Shown here piece after piece: positions 45,386 through 57,458 of a stretch of DNA of 64,000 nucleotides. The DNA comes from Cryptomeria japonica (taxonomy: Eukaryota; Streptophyta; Pinopsida; Cupressales; Cupressaceae). The translations under genes were made by a program, and so were the position numbers. Position 1 is the first letter of the stretch. Every line of letters starts with the position of its first letter. The stretch is taken from NCBI RefSeq assembly GCF_030272615.1, contig NC_081406.1, forward strand, positions 141,515,299 through 141,579,298. Reading direction: 5' to 3'. The notes under the pieces were generated by a model. That model was not told where the DNA came from. It saw only the letters and a list, made by a program, of their open reading frames with translations, and made no database searches.

Positions 45386-47625
45386 TTCTTCCAACATCCC
45401 ATCCATTATCCAACACCTCTTTTTCACCCTTCCATCCCTCTTATCCAATCCTTTGCATAAATCTTTTCCCTAGTTTCATTTCATTATCCTGCCAACATCT
45501 TTGAGCATACCTTCATAGCCATGGTCTATTGAAACTCATATTCAAAGGGTACCATCCAAAGAAGAGAGACGTTGGGGTCCTTCTTCCATCCCTTGTCATG
45601 CCTCCAATATCTTTCAAAAAGAAAAAAAAAATGAAAAAGTGAAAAAGAAAAAAGAAAAAAAAAAGTAAAGAGAAATGAATTTGTCCTTATGTGAAAACCA
45701 CTTCTTGTGGTGCCTTGGGCAAGTACCATGATGAAAACCTGGTAAATAGGCATCATGTGTAATCCATTATCCTTTTGCACTTTACACTCGGGGCAAGTTC
45801 CATCCATGTACATCCATCCATTATCCTTCTTCCTCCATTATCCTTCACCCTCCATTATCCCTCATTCGCTCTATCTACATTCATGTCCCTTTTTCACCTT
45901 TGATCTTGACAAGGTTAAGGATCTTTATAGGTTTTGTATGTCCTATATATTGCACTTGATCCAAACCCTTTAGCTCCTATCCATTGCTCACTTACATCCT
46001 TCATTACCACCTTTGATCTTGATTATCCTATTTGTCCCCTATCCAGATCTATTCCTCGATCTTGATCAACACTATGGACAAAATGCATAAACATGCTTTC
46101 CAAAAACCTCTTGACATGGCCACTTCTTTGGACCATATGGCTTCCTTACACTATATCCTCACTTCATTGCGCTAAAATCCTTGCTTTACATCGCTAAAAT
46201 CCTTGGTTTATATTGCTATATCTGGATCCTGTGCTTGGATTAACATTGTGAGATAGTCCTTGAAAGCGTCCACCACCATTCGCTTATCCATTCATGTGCT
46301 CAAAATCCCTTTTGCCTTGCTAGACACTAGGGGCAAACATTAAAAAATCCTAAAAATCCTAAAATATTCTGAAGAAATCCTAAAAATCAGAAAATGTCTT
46401 GAACAAAATCATAAAAAAAAATCATAAAAAGTCCTGAATAAATTATAAAAATCATGAAATATCCTGAACAAAACTCCTAAAAATCATAAAATGTCCTGAA
46501 GAAATCATAAAAATCAGAAAAAGTCCTGAAGAAATTCAAAAAAAAAAAGCAAAACAGAAGAAAAAAAGGAAAAAAGAGAGAAAATGCTCTGGTGAAAACC
46601 TGGTAAATAGGCACCTTGGTAAAAAAATATATACATCTCTGCCAAGCAGGTAAAAACCTAGCAAACAGGCACCTCTTGTACTCAAGTGTTCCATCTATCA
46701 ACGCAACGTTGGCATTCCCGCTTTCATGCATCTTTGCTTTCGCTTGTACATATTTCAGTCACTTTTGTGACATCCTAGTGCGTTGGAACCCTCATGGCTT
46801 GAAACTGATCAATGTCCTAGTCTTAGGTAATCGACAAGAGCACATTACATATCCTAAGCAATATCAACCAGGTCATCTTTACGTCAGTGATACCCAATCA
46901 TCCACTCCGAGTCAGTCACCTGTCTCCTAACTACTGAAGAGTTTTATCACTGAGTACACAGGCAAAACAACAAAAATGAAAACAATCACTAAATAGTTTG
47001 AGCTATGCATGAAGTTTTTCTTTGTGTGCTTTCTTCTATATTGGTTTTCAATTATTATCCCTCTGAGTAACTCAAGGAAGTCTCTCTTGACTAAGAGGAG
47101 CAAGGATTGGGGGCATAATATTTTTCTTTGTTTTCTGCTTGTAGGAATGATTCTGATGATCTGAACACATCTAATTAGCTGGGTGTCTATGATAAGTTCC
47201 TTCACATTAAGGTGAAATCACCACACATACCTCGACTCCGCTTATTTGAATGCTACAGGGAGGTTCCATATCATTTCTTTGTCTATTTTGAGGGAATTTC
47301 TTCATTGTGCAATCCACGTCCATGCGTAATCTGTCCAAGGATATGAACAAGAAAAAAGGGTCATTGTGGACAAGATAATTAATATTGCACATGAAAAGCA
47401 AGGAACTCTAATGTGCCTATTGTGGTTGTAAAGCACTCAATGATGAAAATTAAGCTTTTCAAAATCCAATGACTAGGTTTAGGTTGCATCTCATTTTGCA
47501 TCTCATACATTTAGAGTGATTTCGATATGGTAACAATGCTTTCTTTATTTTCTGAATGAGAGTTGGAGCTTCATCATTTCTTAGCTAAGTGTTATATTTT
47601 TCATCATTTCTCCGATCGAGTACTT
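45386..47625 (+). other. F internal region, no recognised gene
   Basis: Contains a 60-bp A/G-rich run (45607-45673), three copies of a motif like GAAAACCTGGTAAATAGGCA (near 45733, 46592 and, diverged, 46651) and the degenerate repeat at 46340-46545. It ends with TACTT, the left target copy of element G. Frames here are short and compositionally biased, so I assign no product. Confidence 0.55.
46340..46545 (+). repeat. Degenerate tandem repeat, about 30-35 bp unit
   Basis: At least five units resembling AAATCATAAAAATCAGAAAA with TGTCCTGAAGA follow one another with indels and substitutions. Confidence 0.75.
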
Positions 47626-48442
47626 TGTTAGGATTCCCACATATACTGAGAGGGGGGGTGAATTAGTATCTAACTGGTGAATTGAATTTCTTAACTTAAA
47701 ACATGTAGAACATATTATAACAGTGTACCGGTATGCAAGAAATAATGCAATAAATAGAATTAAAAGCAACCACATGAAAAACACACCATAACACAATGAT
47801 TTAATGAGGAAACCTAGTGTGGGAAAAACCTCGGTGGGATTTGTGACCTGCAATATTCACTTACTGGCCAATAAGAGAATATTACTGCTACAAGAGGGGC
47901 CTGCACATGCAAGAAGGCCAACTGCCTAGAGCTCACTGCTCAATGGGAAGTCTCACTAACTTACAATGATGGATTATACAAATCCAGTATCTTGTACTAC
48001 TTCAAAATAGCATCTATAATGCCAGATCCAGTACTGGTTTTCTGCTCTGCTTCTTAAAAAAACCCTTAACCTATAATTCACATAATAGGTCTGCCTTATT
48101 TCGCCTAAATATGATCTTCTTTTTTTTTACTTACAAATGTTCTACAATGATCTCTCTTATATAAGAGTCATTTTACAATGATGCCAAGTTGGCTTACAAA
48201 GATTTTATAATAATAAACAAAATACAATATAACAAAAATCCTATCGGCCTCTGTGTCAGTATGCTTCCTTTCTTTGTCGGTGTTGGTGGTCTGAGTGCCG
48301 GTGTAGAGTTTGATCTTGTTAGTGCCAGTGTAATGCCTTGCCGGTGTAATGCCCTGTCGGTGCCATAGGATTGTAAGGTTGCCATCAATGACAAAACCTT
48401 TAATCACCTACAATGTCTCATTGGAGTGTGCATATGCCAACA
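47626..48442 (-). repeat. 3' LTR of element G (817 bp)
   Basis: It starts TGTTAGGATTCCCAC and ends ATGCCAACA. The U3 end holds repeated GCCGGTGTAATGCC-like units and the sequence CATCAATGACAA also seen in A and E. Confidence 0.93.
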
Positions 48443-48625
48443 ATCTCCCCCTTTGGAATTCATGGCAACACTCATGAGAAAATTCAAAAGTGTATCCAAA
48501 ACTGTAATCCAAAAATGTTTCCAAAAATATGTTACCAAAAATATAAGAGCTCTCCCTGAGCTGATAAGTCTTCTGCCGATTATTTTCTCATACTACTACT
48601 CCCCCTTTGGCATCAATGACAAAGG
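48443..48625 (-). other. Two polypurine tracts of element G
   Basis: On the minus strand CCAAAGGGGGAGAT abuts the LTR start TGTTGGCATA, and a second tract GATGCCAAAGGGGGAGTAG lies about 155 bp upstream (near 48599-48615). Confidence 0.75.
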
Positions 48626-48657
48626 TTGCCAAGATGTTAGTAGAGTTGTAGTCTCAC

Positions 48658-51600
48658 TCAACCTTGTAATTGGGTAGTTACAATTTGAAAAAGATCTGCC
48701 AAAATCAAGTTTATACTTTCCATAAACTTCTTGCTGTCCTTTATTGTTGTCTCTATTCTTTTAACTGTACCGGTGAGGTGCTGCATATGCTCTGTCAGTG
48801 TTCTCTATCCTTGTACTAGTGCCTCAGATACTTCCTTCCGTAATGATGCTAGATAGTCCAATCTTGGACTCAGTATTAGTCTCAAATGCTTTGCCTTATT
48901 TACTAGTCTCTCCTTTTCTCTTTCTAACTTAAGTAATTCTTCCTCAAAACTAGTTATCCTTTGCTCAAAAACTGATAAAGTATCAGGTGAGTTAACAAAA
49001 TTGTCTCCAAGTTTATTGATTTCATCCTGTACCTTTCTCATTTTCTTATCTATGTCTACTGTCAAAAAGTTTGTCTAGCAAGTATCTTTATACAGAGTTT
49101 TAAATTCCTTTAATAAGTTACATAGTTCCGGTAGAAGTGTGTCAAATTCCCTAGTACACTTCTTTATCTGATCTTCAAAGAATTTTTGCTTTTCAATTTC
49201 TACCTTATTCTTCAATGTCTCTTCCTTTATTTGCTCAATAGTCATTGTGTTCTCAGTTATGTATTTACACAAAGTATCAAGTTGTTTTAAAGAATCCTTA
49301 TTGTCTATGTTACAGTTAGGAGCTATTACCTTCAAAATTGGGATTGTGTCATCTATAGCTTTATAAGCCTGTGAACTACAATCTGTTATCTTTTTGATGG
49401 AGTCCAAAAGTAATTTAGTTACATTTGTTGATTTGTAGTCTGCTGAGGAGGAACCAACATTCTGAATTCCACTGGTGGAGGAAGTAACCAAGCTTGTAGT
49501 GACCTTTGGTAGGTTAGTCTATGTTTCCATTTCTTTAAGCAATGGTTTTTTATCTTCTCCTGTTGTCGGTGGCACTATTTCCATGCGAACATGTTCCTGT
49601 TCCGAAGCCTGTTGCTTTGCTTGTCTCTCTATTTGTTGCTCTATTTTAGTCTTAGTCTTAGTCTGAGTCTCTACCTGTTGCTCTGTTGTATTGTTAATGC
49701 TGTCAGTTGTCGGTGGCTCACTAGCCATATCTGTTTTGCTGGTTGTTTCTTTATCTATCACAATGTTGACCTTTTGTGTATCAACATCAACTATGTACAG
49801 TACCTTAGGATTAGGATTTGTATCCTCTGTGTCCATACTCTCATCTGTCAGTTGATCTTCAGTAGTTTTTACTAGTGATGCAATTTGAGGCAGTGGGGAT
49901 AAGTTATCTTTGACTTTGATACTCGGAGGTCCACCAACCTTTCCTTTTCCTTTGTCTCTCTCCTTCTGGTATACCTTTATTGGTTTGGGGTTCCTATATT
50001 CTTCCTATTTTTCTTTCTCAACAAGAAATATGTCCCATGCATTTTATGTTTCCTTTGTTACTTCATTCACTCTTCCAACCATTAATGCAATATGTTGGTG
50101 TGTAGTAGAGAATAATGACCGGTTGGCTTCTGCAATTAAGTCATATATCTCCTTAGGTGAGTTTACTGGATAAACAGCAAGTAACTTTTCAATTTTGATT
50201 TTCTTATCAAGATCTACAATAGCTTGTCTTCTTGCTTCTAATCTTTTGAACAATTCATCTGGTAGATCATCTATTACTTCCATTAAGAATTTCTTATAGA
50301 TGTCCATGTGTAAAATAACACTATTTTCAACTTGTTCTTTGTCATCTGCTGACAGTGTATCATAGACCTTTCCTATGTTTTTGAGTTTCCCTTCCTCTCT
50401 GATTTCATATAGCAATTTGTCAAGAAGGTCCAAGTTTTGTTTAGTCTTCTTCTTCTTTGGTGTCAACTTTTTCTTTGGTGTTGTCTTTCTAACCGGTGAC
50501 CTTACTACCTATTGTTTTTGTCTAGTCCTTCTAGGCGAAGGTGTGGATGTCGGTGAAGGATCCCTTTTCCTTACAACTCTTTTGAAAGTTGCAGGCATGT
50601 CACTTTTTGAAGAAGTAGCTACTGGTGATAGGTGAGTCTTAGGCTGTAGAGTTCCTAACTCATCCTCAGTGATACCGGTTCGTTTTAATACATCTTCTTT
50701 AATAGCCTTAGCCTGTCTAGAACCTCTTCTCACAACTGCTTCAACCTTTTTCAATCTCTTCTTAGATTGAATTTGTTTTTCTATGGTTTCAGCACTACCA
50801 AATACTTATTCCTTTGGTTCATTTGGTGCTTCCAGAAGTGCTTTAGCATAAGTTTCAATTATATGATCATCAGTCTCATAACCCATCTCTGTTACCCAGA
50901 TTATTCTTGGGATGACTGCTTCCATCCAGATCTCATCCTTTTTTATTACAAAACATATATCATCTTTGTATTTGTTGACAATTTTCTATGATAGTTTGAT
51001 TCTTTTGTTCATCCTAACCTTTAGTGCTTGAAAATAGTCATGAATGTTCTTTTCTTTGTTCTCACCCATGTTATTGAATAGGTCTGTCAACTGTTTTCCT
51101 ACCGGTATATCAAATCCAAGATTCTTATGGCCAATACCGGGAACCTATTTAGTTATGTGTAGCATCAAGCATACAAGTAGATTTCCAAATCTGAAAGTTC
51201 CTTTCTTATCCTTCTTGGTTTTGCCTAAGTTATCAATCAACTCATCTTTTAACCATTTACATACATCAATTTTCACATTGTCTTTAACCATGTCATAAGC
51301 ACTTTTAATGCATAAACTGGAAACTGAGTTAAGTCTGTTTGCATGAGTTGCTTTGTACCCTAAAATCATGCTAACAAATCTCACATTTATATCAGTCACA
51401 TCATTAACTCTCAGAGACCTTTTGTCTGATGTTGCACCAGTTAAGTTCATTACTAGGTCATTGGAGACCTTCTTGGTTTTGTCTAGTCTATTACCAGTGG
51501 AAGGTAACCTTGTTACTTCTTTCACATCTTCCTTTGTTATTTTGTGTACTGAATCAAGCCAAAAGAATGAACCATGTACCATACTTAAAACTATCCTAAT

Positions 51601-51920
51601 AACTTCCTTGGGAAATTCAGGAATGCAGAGGATTTCAGTGAATCCTAGGGTTTCGACAATTTTATGTTCTGGTTTTACATTACCGGAATTGTCATATATA
51701 ATAGTCTTATACATGCTTTTAATTTCTTCATCTCCTAATTCCTCTATGTTGCAATGAATATGTATGCAAAAACAACTCCCTTTGGAATTTGGGAAAAAGC
51801 ACCTACATTGTCATCTTTCTTAGCTACCTCAGGAACTAGTTGAAAAACGGGCCTAGGGCATTTTATAACCTCGACTACTGTAGGGTTTGCTATGAATTTA
51901 GGTGCAGAGGAGGATGTCAT
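48658..51920 (-). pseudogene. Element G ORF2, about 1,000 codons, unknown function
   Basis: A possible start is the ATG at 51920 (MTSSSAPKFIANPTVVEVI); one frameshift near 51770 then leads into a frame that stays open to a TGA at 48658, apart from nine stops (TAG at 51145, 50986, 50509, 50005, 49519, 49075, 48805; TAA at 50806, 50044). The N-terminal 250 residues look globular (EFPKEVIRIVLSMVHGSFFW, then ITKEDVKEVTRLP) and faintly recall plant transposon-associated or mobile-domain proteins, which I cannot confirm. A basic segment follows near 50460-50560 (SPTSTPSPRRTRQKQ, TPKKKLTPKKKKTKQN). The C-terminal half is charged and coiled-coil-like (EQQIERQAKQQASEQE; SFEEELLKLEREKERLVNK). No RT, integrase, protease or transmembrane segment is evident. 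It occupies the place of pol; an env-like or accessory role is only a guess. Confidence 0.68.
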
Positions 51921-52393
51921 GATAAATACCTTTTTCTACCTTTTGGATGGATTGATTTCTGAAGTGCTTTGCCTCTTTGCTCAAAATCCCTTAGCTCTAC
52001 AAATTTCGCGCTCTTCGAATGTTTGAAATATCGGTGAAGTGAAATGAAGCCAAAACCACAAATTTATAATGTTTATTTTGCCATCTACCACATTTAATGC
52101 ATGCTGGTTAAGTAGTCACTTAACATTGTCTACCAGTATAGAAGTAATTTCCAACTTCTCACCATTTATCGAGGGAATTATAGCATATGTCTCATGATTT
52201 CCAAACCCTAAAGAAAATTTTCTTCAATTTGATGAAGAGCTTCCTACCGGTGGAGTATTACTCTGTCCTATTGGTGAAGCATCACTCTGTCCTACCGGTG
52301 AAGCATTGACTAGTTCTACCAGTGGAGGAGTATTCCCAACAATATTAGGTCTGACTTTCTAATCCATTGTTTTGAGAATTCTTGCTTAACCTC
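51921..52393 (-). other. Spacer between ORF1 and ORF2 of element G
   Basis: It is non-coding and contains a short degenerate tandem array (about 52243-52330) of units like CTACCGGTGAAGCATCACT, with ACCGGT in three of the copies or its TTGGT and CCAGT variants. Confidence 0.6.
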
Positions 52394-53383
52394 TTAAACC
52401 TTTTCTTTACCTTTCAAGCTAGAGCTTTTGTTGTCTGTCGGTAATCCTTTACTTCTACAGAATTTTGCAATATGTCCACTCTTGTTACATGCATAACAAG
52501 TCACATTATTCTTCTGAATAGCTATCTCATAACCTATGCCAGTTTGTGTTCTACATTGATTAGATAGGTGTCCAAATCTTCCACAAACATAACATCTCAC
52601 ATTCATTTTGCAATTTTCAGAGTTGTGACCAACTTTGTTGCATTTTGAACATTGACTGGTGGGTGTGTTGATATTGTGATAATTTCTAGATCTACATTCA
52701 TTTGCTCTATGACCATAATTATTATAGTTAAATCATTTTCCATTGAATTTATAAGCATTAGGTTGCCTTACCAGTTTGCTATGATCCTGTGTGTTTGTAG
52801 TACCGGAGCTTTCACCAACTTCAAAGCCAATTCCAGAAGTGTCACCTTTAGGTTTTTGATTCTTCAGCAAGTTACCAAGTTCCTCTGAGCTTTTCTTGAA
52901 TTTTTCTTTATGTTGATTTGCAGTATCTAGTTCTCTTTCTAATACTTCTTTCTGCCTCATCAGTTCATTGGAGTCATTCTGAGTGTGCATCAGATCTGTC
53001 TTCAATAAATCATTTTCATAACTAAGTCTTGTGTTTTCATTTGTAGCATCACTTAGTCTTCTAGTCAAATCTTCTTCATTCTTCTTTCTATCTTCAATTT
53101 CTTTACAAAATCTCTTAGTCATATCCTGCATCTCATTCTTTGTTGTCATGTTCTCTTGTTTCAGCTTGTTTATCATATCATTAAGTGATTCCTTTTCATC
53201 ATTCTCATTTTGCATCTTTTCACAAAGTTCTCTTCTCTTGTTTCTTGAAATCGTAAGATTTTCTTGAAGTGCCTGAATGATATACTGAGCTGCCTTTAGA
53301 TCATCTTCTAGTTTGATATTTTCCAGTTTCTTGACATCATAGTCTGAAAGAGCTGCTTCTAGTTGCTTCATCAGATTTTCCAT
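52394..53383 (-). pseudogene. Element G ORF1: coiled coil plus zinc knuckles (Gag-derived)
   Basis: From the ATG at 53383 (MENLMKQLEAALSDYD) one frame of 330 codons has a single internal TGA at 52733. Residues 1-170 form a long coiled coil rich in Glu, Lys, Asn and Leu. GIGFEVGESSGT follows near residue 190, then four knuckle sites: the first has lost both leading Cys (one is the TGA, one a Tyr), and the others are CSKCNKVGHNSENC, CYVCGRFGHLSNQC and CYACNKSGHIAKFC. Order and spacing match the second half of element A's Gag, including GLGFQEGQSS. Such CCHC boxes bind RNA. The capsid-forming Gag half is missing, so this protein could bind element RNA but probably depended on another Gag for particle formation. 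Confidence 0.8.
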
Positions 53384-53439
53384 ATCTACCGGTGTCAAGA
53401 TCTTCCTCAAGTTGTTAGGCTTCTGAAAATAGAGGACCA

Positions 53440-53453
53440 GGCTCTGATACCAA
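53440..53453 (-). other. Primer-binding site of element G (initiator Met tRNA)
   Basis: The minus strand reads TTGGTATCAGAGCC next to the 5' LTR that begins at 53455. Confidence 0.92.
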
Positions 53454-53454
53454 T

Positions 53455-54253
53455 TGTTAGGATTCCCACAGATACTAAGAGGGGGGACTAAATCAGTATC
53501 TAACTGGTGAATTGAATTTCTTAACTTAAAACATGTAGAACATATTATAATAGTGTACCAGTATGCAAGAAATAATGCAATAAACAGAATTAAAAGCAAC
53601 CACATAAAAAACACACCATAACACAATGATTTAATGAGGAAACCCAGTGTGGGAAAAACCTCGGTGGGATTTGTGACCCACAATATTCACTTACTGGCCA
53701 ATAAGAGAATATTACTACTACAAGAGGTGCCTGCACATGTAAGAAGGCCAACTACCTAGAGCTCACTGCTCAATGGGAAGTCTCACTAACTTACAATGAT
53801 GGATTATACAAATCCAGTATCTTGTACTGCTTCAAAATAGCATCTATAATACCAAATCCAGTACCGATTTTCTACTCTGCTTCTTACAAAAACCCTTAAC
53901 CTATAATTTGCATAATAGGTCTACCTTATTTTGCCTAAATATGATCTTTTTTTTCACTTACAAATGTTCTACAATGATCTCTCTTATATAAGAGTCATTT
54001 TACAATGATGCCAAGTCGTCTTACAAAGATTTTACAATAATAAACAAAATACAATATAACAAAAATCCTGTCGGCCTCTGTTCCGGTATGCTTCCTTTCT
54101 CTGTCGGTGCTAGTGGTCTAAGTGTTGGTGTATAGTCTGATCTTGTTAGTGCCAGTGTAATGCCTTGCCAGTGCCATAGGATTGTAAGGTTGTCATCAAT
54201 GACAAAACCTTCAATCACCTACAATGTCTCATTGGAGTGTGCATATGCCAACA
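53455..54253 (-). repeat. 5' LTR of element G (799 bp)
   Basis: It starts TGTTAGGATTCCCAC and ends ATGCCAACA. It is close to 47626-48442, with a few percent difference by eye and loss of one GCCGGTGTAATGCC-like unit. Confidence 0.93.
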
Positions 54254-55555
54254 TACTTGTGTTTTGAGGTGTTAGCTGCATACATAAACATATTATATAG
54301 ATTCATACATTCATTATTACTCATCTGCATTCATCTTATTGCATAGAAAAATGAAAACATTGCATTATTCATATTACTCATATTCATTCATTTATTTGCA
54401 TATAAAAAGAAACAAAAATAAACACCCATATTCCATTTGCATTCATTCATCTATACTGAAAAGAAATGCATACAAATAGAATAAAGCATATAGAACAACA
54501 TCTCATAATCAATCAACACAAGTACAATGAAATCAAATCAAGAGCTTGTAAATCAGTTGTCCTGAGTCCATTTTTGGGATCGAAATCGAAATCTGATGTC
54601 AACTCTCTAATCAAAATTTCACAAAATTTAGACCACTTAGCGCTTTTCATCAAAAGCTCATTCTCTCTTTAATTTGCGCTCAATTTCTCGTTAATCAATG
54701 CTGAATCTCAATTTAATTTCTACGAATCAAATTTGCGCTCAATTTCTCGCTAAATTTTCAAAAATTCCTCTGAATCAATTTATGCTCAAAACAACTTATC
54801 ATCGCTAAAGAAATTGCCTATCATCATGTACCCTTGCTATCTTTCGATTTCACTCCCGAGGGGGCATACTTGTGACCTTATGACCTCACATTCTTCAAAT
54901 GTTGAGAAAATTTTTAAATCTTCATCAAAAGTTGAGCAAAACATCTTTTTCAACTAAAGAAAATCAATCAAATTCTTATCGCTAAGGGGCATCTCATCTT
55001 CATCACTTTATATCAAGTTGAGATCTCTCGATCATTTGAATCAAATCAATCTCTAGGGGCATATAAATTTCATCACTTCAAATCAAGCTAATATTTGTCT
55101 TTGTCTAAATCAATCTCTTAACGTTAATCAGTTTCATTGCTTTTCATCGAGCTGATTATCTGTTTAAAATCAATCAAGGGTTTAAAGAGTTTCTTTGATC
55201 ATGCTCAATCTAAGCAGGTGTTCAGTATTCATTGCTTTGGATCAAGCTGGACAGTTTATCTTCGCTCATCGTGTCTTGATCAATCAAGTTCAAGATCTAT
55301 TTTTATCATCACTCACTGTATCTAGATCAATCAAGTTCTAGATTAGTAAGATCCGCTTCTTGATCAATCAAGTTCAAGTTCGGTATCTTTTGTTTTCTAT
55401 CATTCCTAGTTCAATCAAGTTCAGAAATGGTATCGCTTTAATTAGACTTCATTCAGCTTCGTCGCTTCGAATCAAGCTAAACACCTCGCTTTTCAATTGG
55501 TATCTCCTAGACATCAAATTTTCTTTGAACCAATGCGCTGCCCGCACATTAATTC
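54254..55555 (+). other. F 3' untranslated region, repeat-rich
   Basis: No gene is seen. From about 55265 to 55420 the motif GATCAATCAAGTTC occurs three times, with degenerate relatives TTCAATCAAGTTCA and AATCAAGCT around it. CTCAATTTCTCG occurs twice near 54690 and 54740. The region ends at the purine tract of F. Confidence 0.55.
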
Positions 55556-55568
55556 AAAGAGGGGCAAA
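55556..55568 (+). other. Polypurine tract of element F
   Basis: AAAGAGGGGCAAA directly precedes the 3' LTR start TGTAATACCC. Confidence 0.8.
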
Positions 55569-57458
55569 TGTAATACCCTAAAAATGGTCATCTAACCATG
55601 GGCCCCTAATCTCGACAATGTCGCCAAGGTCCTAACCAAAGGCAATTAAATAAATCTTGAGCACACAATTAATTCTAAAATCATCAAATGTCACATGGCA
55701 AAATTAATCAATCAATATTAATTAAATATTTATTTAATTAATTAAATCATTTCAAGTAAATCATTTTAAATAGTTATCTTTTTTTTTTTTAATTAAATAT
55801 CTTAGCATATTTAATTAAATAAATCAATTTGCCATTAAATCATCAAAAAGAGGAATTAATTTGAAAAATAAATAAAAATTGTCACAAATATTCAAAAAAG
55901 GAAACAAATCAAGAAAGAGGAATTGAAAATTATGAGCACAAATCTTCAAAAAAGGAAATAAATCAAAAAAGGAATTAATTGACAAAAAAGAATTAAAAAT
56001 TGAGAAAAGAAATCAATTGGAGATAATCTTGGAAAAAACAAATTTAAAATTGATAGATAATCTCAAAGAAAGCAATTAAAACAATTAAATCTTAAAATTG
56101 AATGAAATAGAGAATAAATCAGTTTTATCTTAATTTTAGTTCAATTTCCTTTAAAACTGAGAAAAGCATCCAATCACATCAATTCACCTGGATTGTGCTT
56201 CCTCTTGGAAAATCTTGACCGCTCATCATCAGTTGATCTTAGCCTTTGGTTTCTTTCTGAATTTTCTATAAATTCAGGCCTTCATCTCTCATTCAAAAAT
56301 CCTGGAGATCTTGGAGAATATATTGTTATTATGCTATTTTTGCTCTAGGTTCATTGATATATTGCATAAATATTTAAATCATTTAGCTTAAATATTCATA
56401 TTGCTTGAATCTTGTTAGATTAATCTTGCATCCATCTAGCTTAATATCATGCTCATATAGATTAAAATCCTTCGTCTTGGTGTAGTCTAGTCACTGGTAT
56501 TGCTTATACAAATCTGAGAGCAAACTTATACTCACATCTATTAGGATTCCCATAGATACTAAGAGGGGGGGTGAATCAGTATCTAACCGGTTATTAGATT
56601 TTCTTAACTTAAAACATGTAGAACATATTAATATTGAATACCGGTAAACAAGAAATAATGCAATAAACAAAGATAACAATACCCACATGAAAAACACACC
56701 ATAACACAGTAGTTTAACGAGGAAACTGGGTGTGGGAAAAACCTTGGTGGGATTTGTGACCCACAATATTCACTTACTGGCCAATAAGAGAATATTACTG
56801 CTACAAGAGGGGCCTGCACATGCAGGAAGTCCAAGTGCCTAGAGCTCACTGCTCAATTACAAAATGGGAAGTCTCACTGACTTACAAAATGGATTATATA
56901 AATCCAATGTCTTGTACTACTTCAAAATAGCATCTACTATGGCAGATCCAGTACTGGTTTATAGCTCTGCTTCATACATAAACCCTTAACCTATAATTTG
57001 CATAATAGGTCTACCTTATTTTGCCTATATCTTTTCTTCCTTCTATTACAAAATGTTCTACAATGATCTCTTATATATAAGAGTCATTTTACAACTTGCC
57101 AAGTCAGCTTACAATGATTTTATAATAATAAACAAAATATGTTACAAACAAAATTCCTGTCAGCTTCTATGCCGGTATGCTTCCTTTTGCTGCTGGTGGT
57201 CTCTGTGTTGATGTAGAGTCTGTCTTTGTCGGTGCCGATGTCATAGGATTGTAAGGTTGCCATCAATGACAAAACCTTCAATCACCTACAATGTCTCATT
57301 GGAGTGTGCATTTGCCAACAGCATCTTTTAGAAGGCAATGGGTCGATTTGTTATGGTTTTCATATTCATGCTTATATCTATCTAACCATACATATAATGA
57401 CTTAATTGAAGTGTTGTGTATTCTAGATACAGATACAGGTCCATTTTTCACACACACA
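55569..57458 (+). repeat. 3' LTR of element F, interrupted by a solo LTR
   Basis: It matches 32235-33294, starting TGTAATACCC and ending in (CA)5. It carries the 782-bp insertion at 56539-57320 and an approximately 50-bp internal duplication near 55895-55945 that is absent from the 5' copy. Confidence 0.9.
56539..57320 (-). mobile_element. Solo LTR of the G family
   Basis: It starts TATTAGGATTCCCAT (TG changed to TA) and ends TTGCCAACA, matching the LTRs of G. The flanks are ACATC (56534-56538) and GCATC (57321-57325); the uninterrupted 5' LTR of F reads GCATC at this spot, so this is a real target duplication with one CpG change. No internal region remains, as expected after recombination between two LTRs. 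Confidence 0.92.

Larger units (their letters stand above)
47626..54253 (-). mobile_element. Copia-like non-autonomous element G carrying a novel long ORF
   Basis: LTRs 47626-48442 and 53455-54253 are flanked by a perfect target duplication TACTT (47621-47625 and 54254-54258). The minus strand has an initiator-Met primer site (53440-53453) and the purine tract CCAAAGGGGGAGAT before TGTTGG at the 3' LTR. Inside are a Gag-derived coiled-coil/zinc-knuckle frame (52394-53383) and an unrecognised frame of about 1,000 codons (48658-51920). No capsid-type Gag core, protease, integrase, RT or RNase H motif is present. Primer site and tract match autonomous copia elements, which probably supplied the enzymes. 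A solo LTR of this family lies at 56539-57320. Confidence 0.92.
32235..57458 (+). mobile_element. Gypsy-like non-autonomous retrotransposon F (host of H, G and a solo LTR)
   Basis: LTR copies at 32235-33294 and 55569-57458 both start TGTAATACCCTAAAAATGG and end in a CA repeat. The flanks are GTTAT and ATTAT, a 5-bp duplication with one G/A change. The primer site (33299) and purine tract (55556) give plus orientation. Without its insertions F is about 10 kb. Its only recognisable coding sequence is 43124-45385, related to the C-terminal Gag of gypsy element H, and there is no protease, RT or integrase. It must have used proteins from relatives. Confidence 0.88.

Noticed and set aside
45526-46731. 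Lysine/phenylalanine-rich ORFs near the A/G-rich run
   Set aside because: They arise from the homopurine run and the AAAATCATAAAAATC tandem repeat, not from coding sequence.
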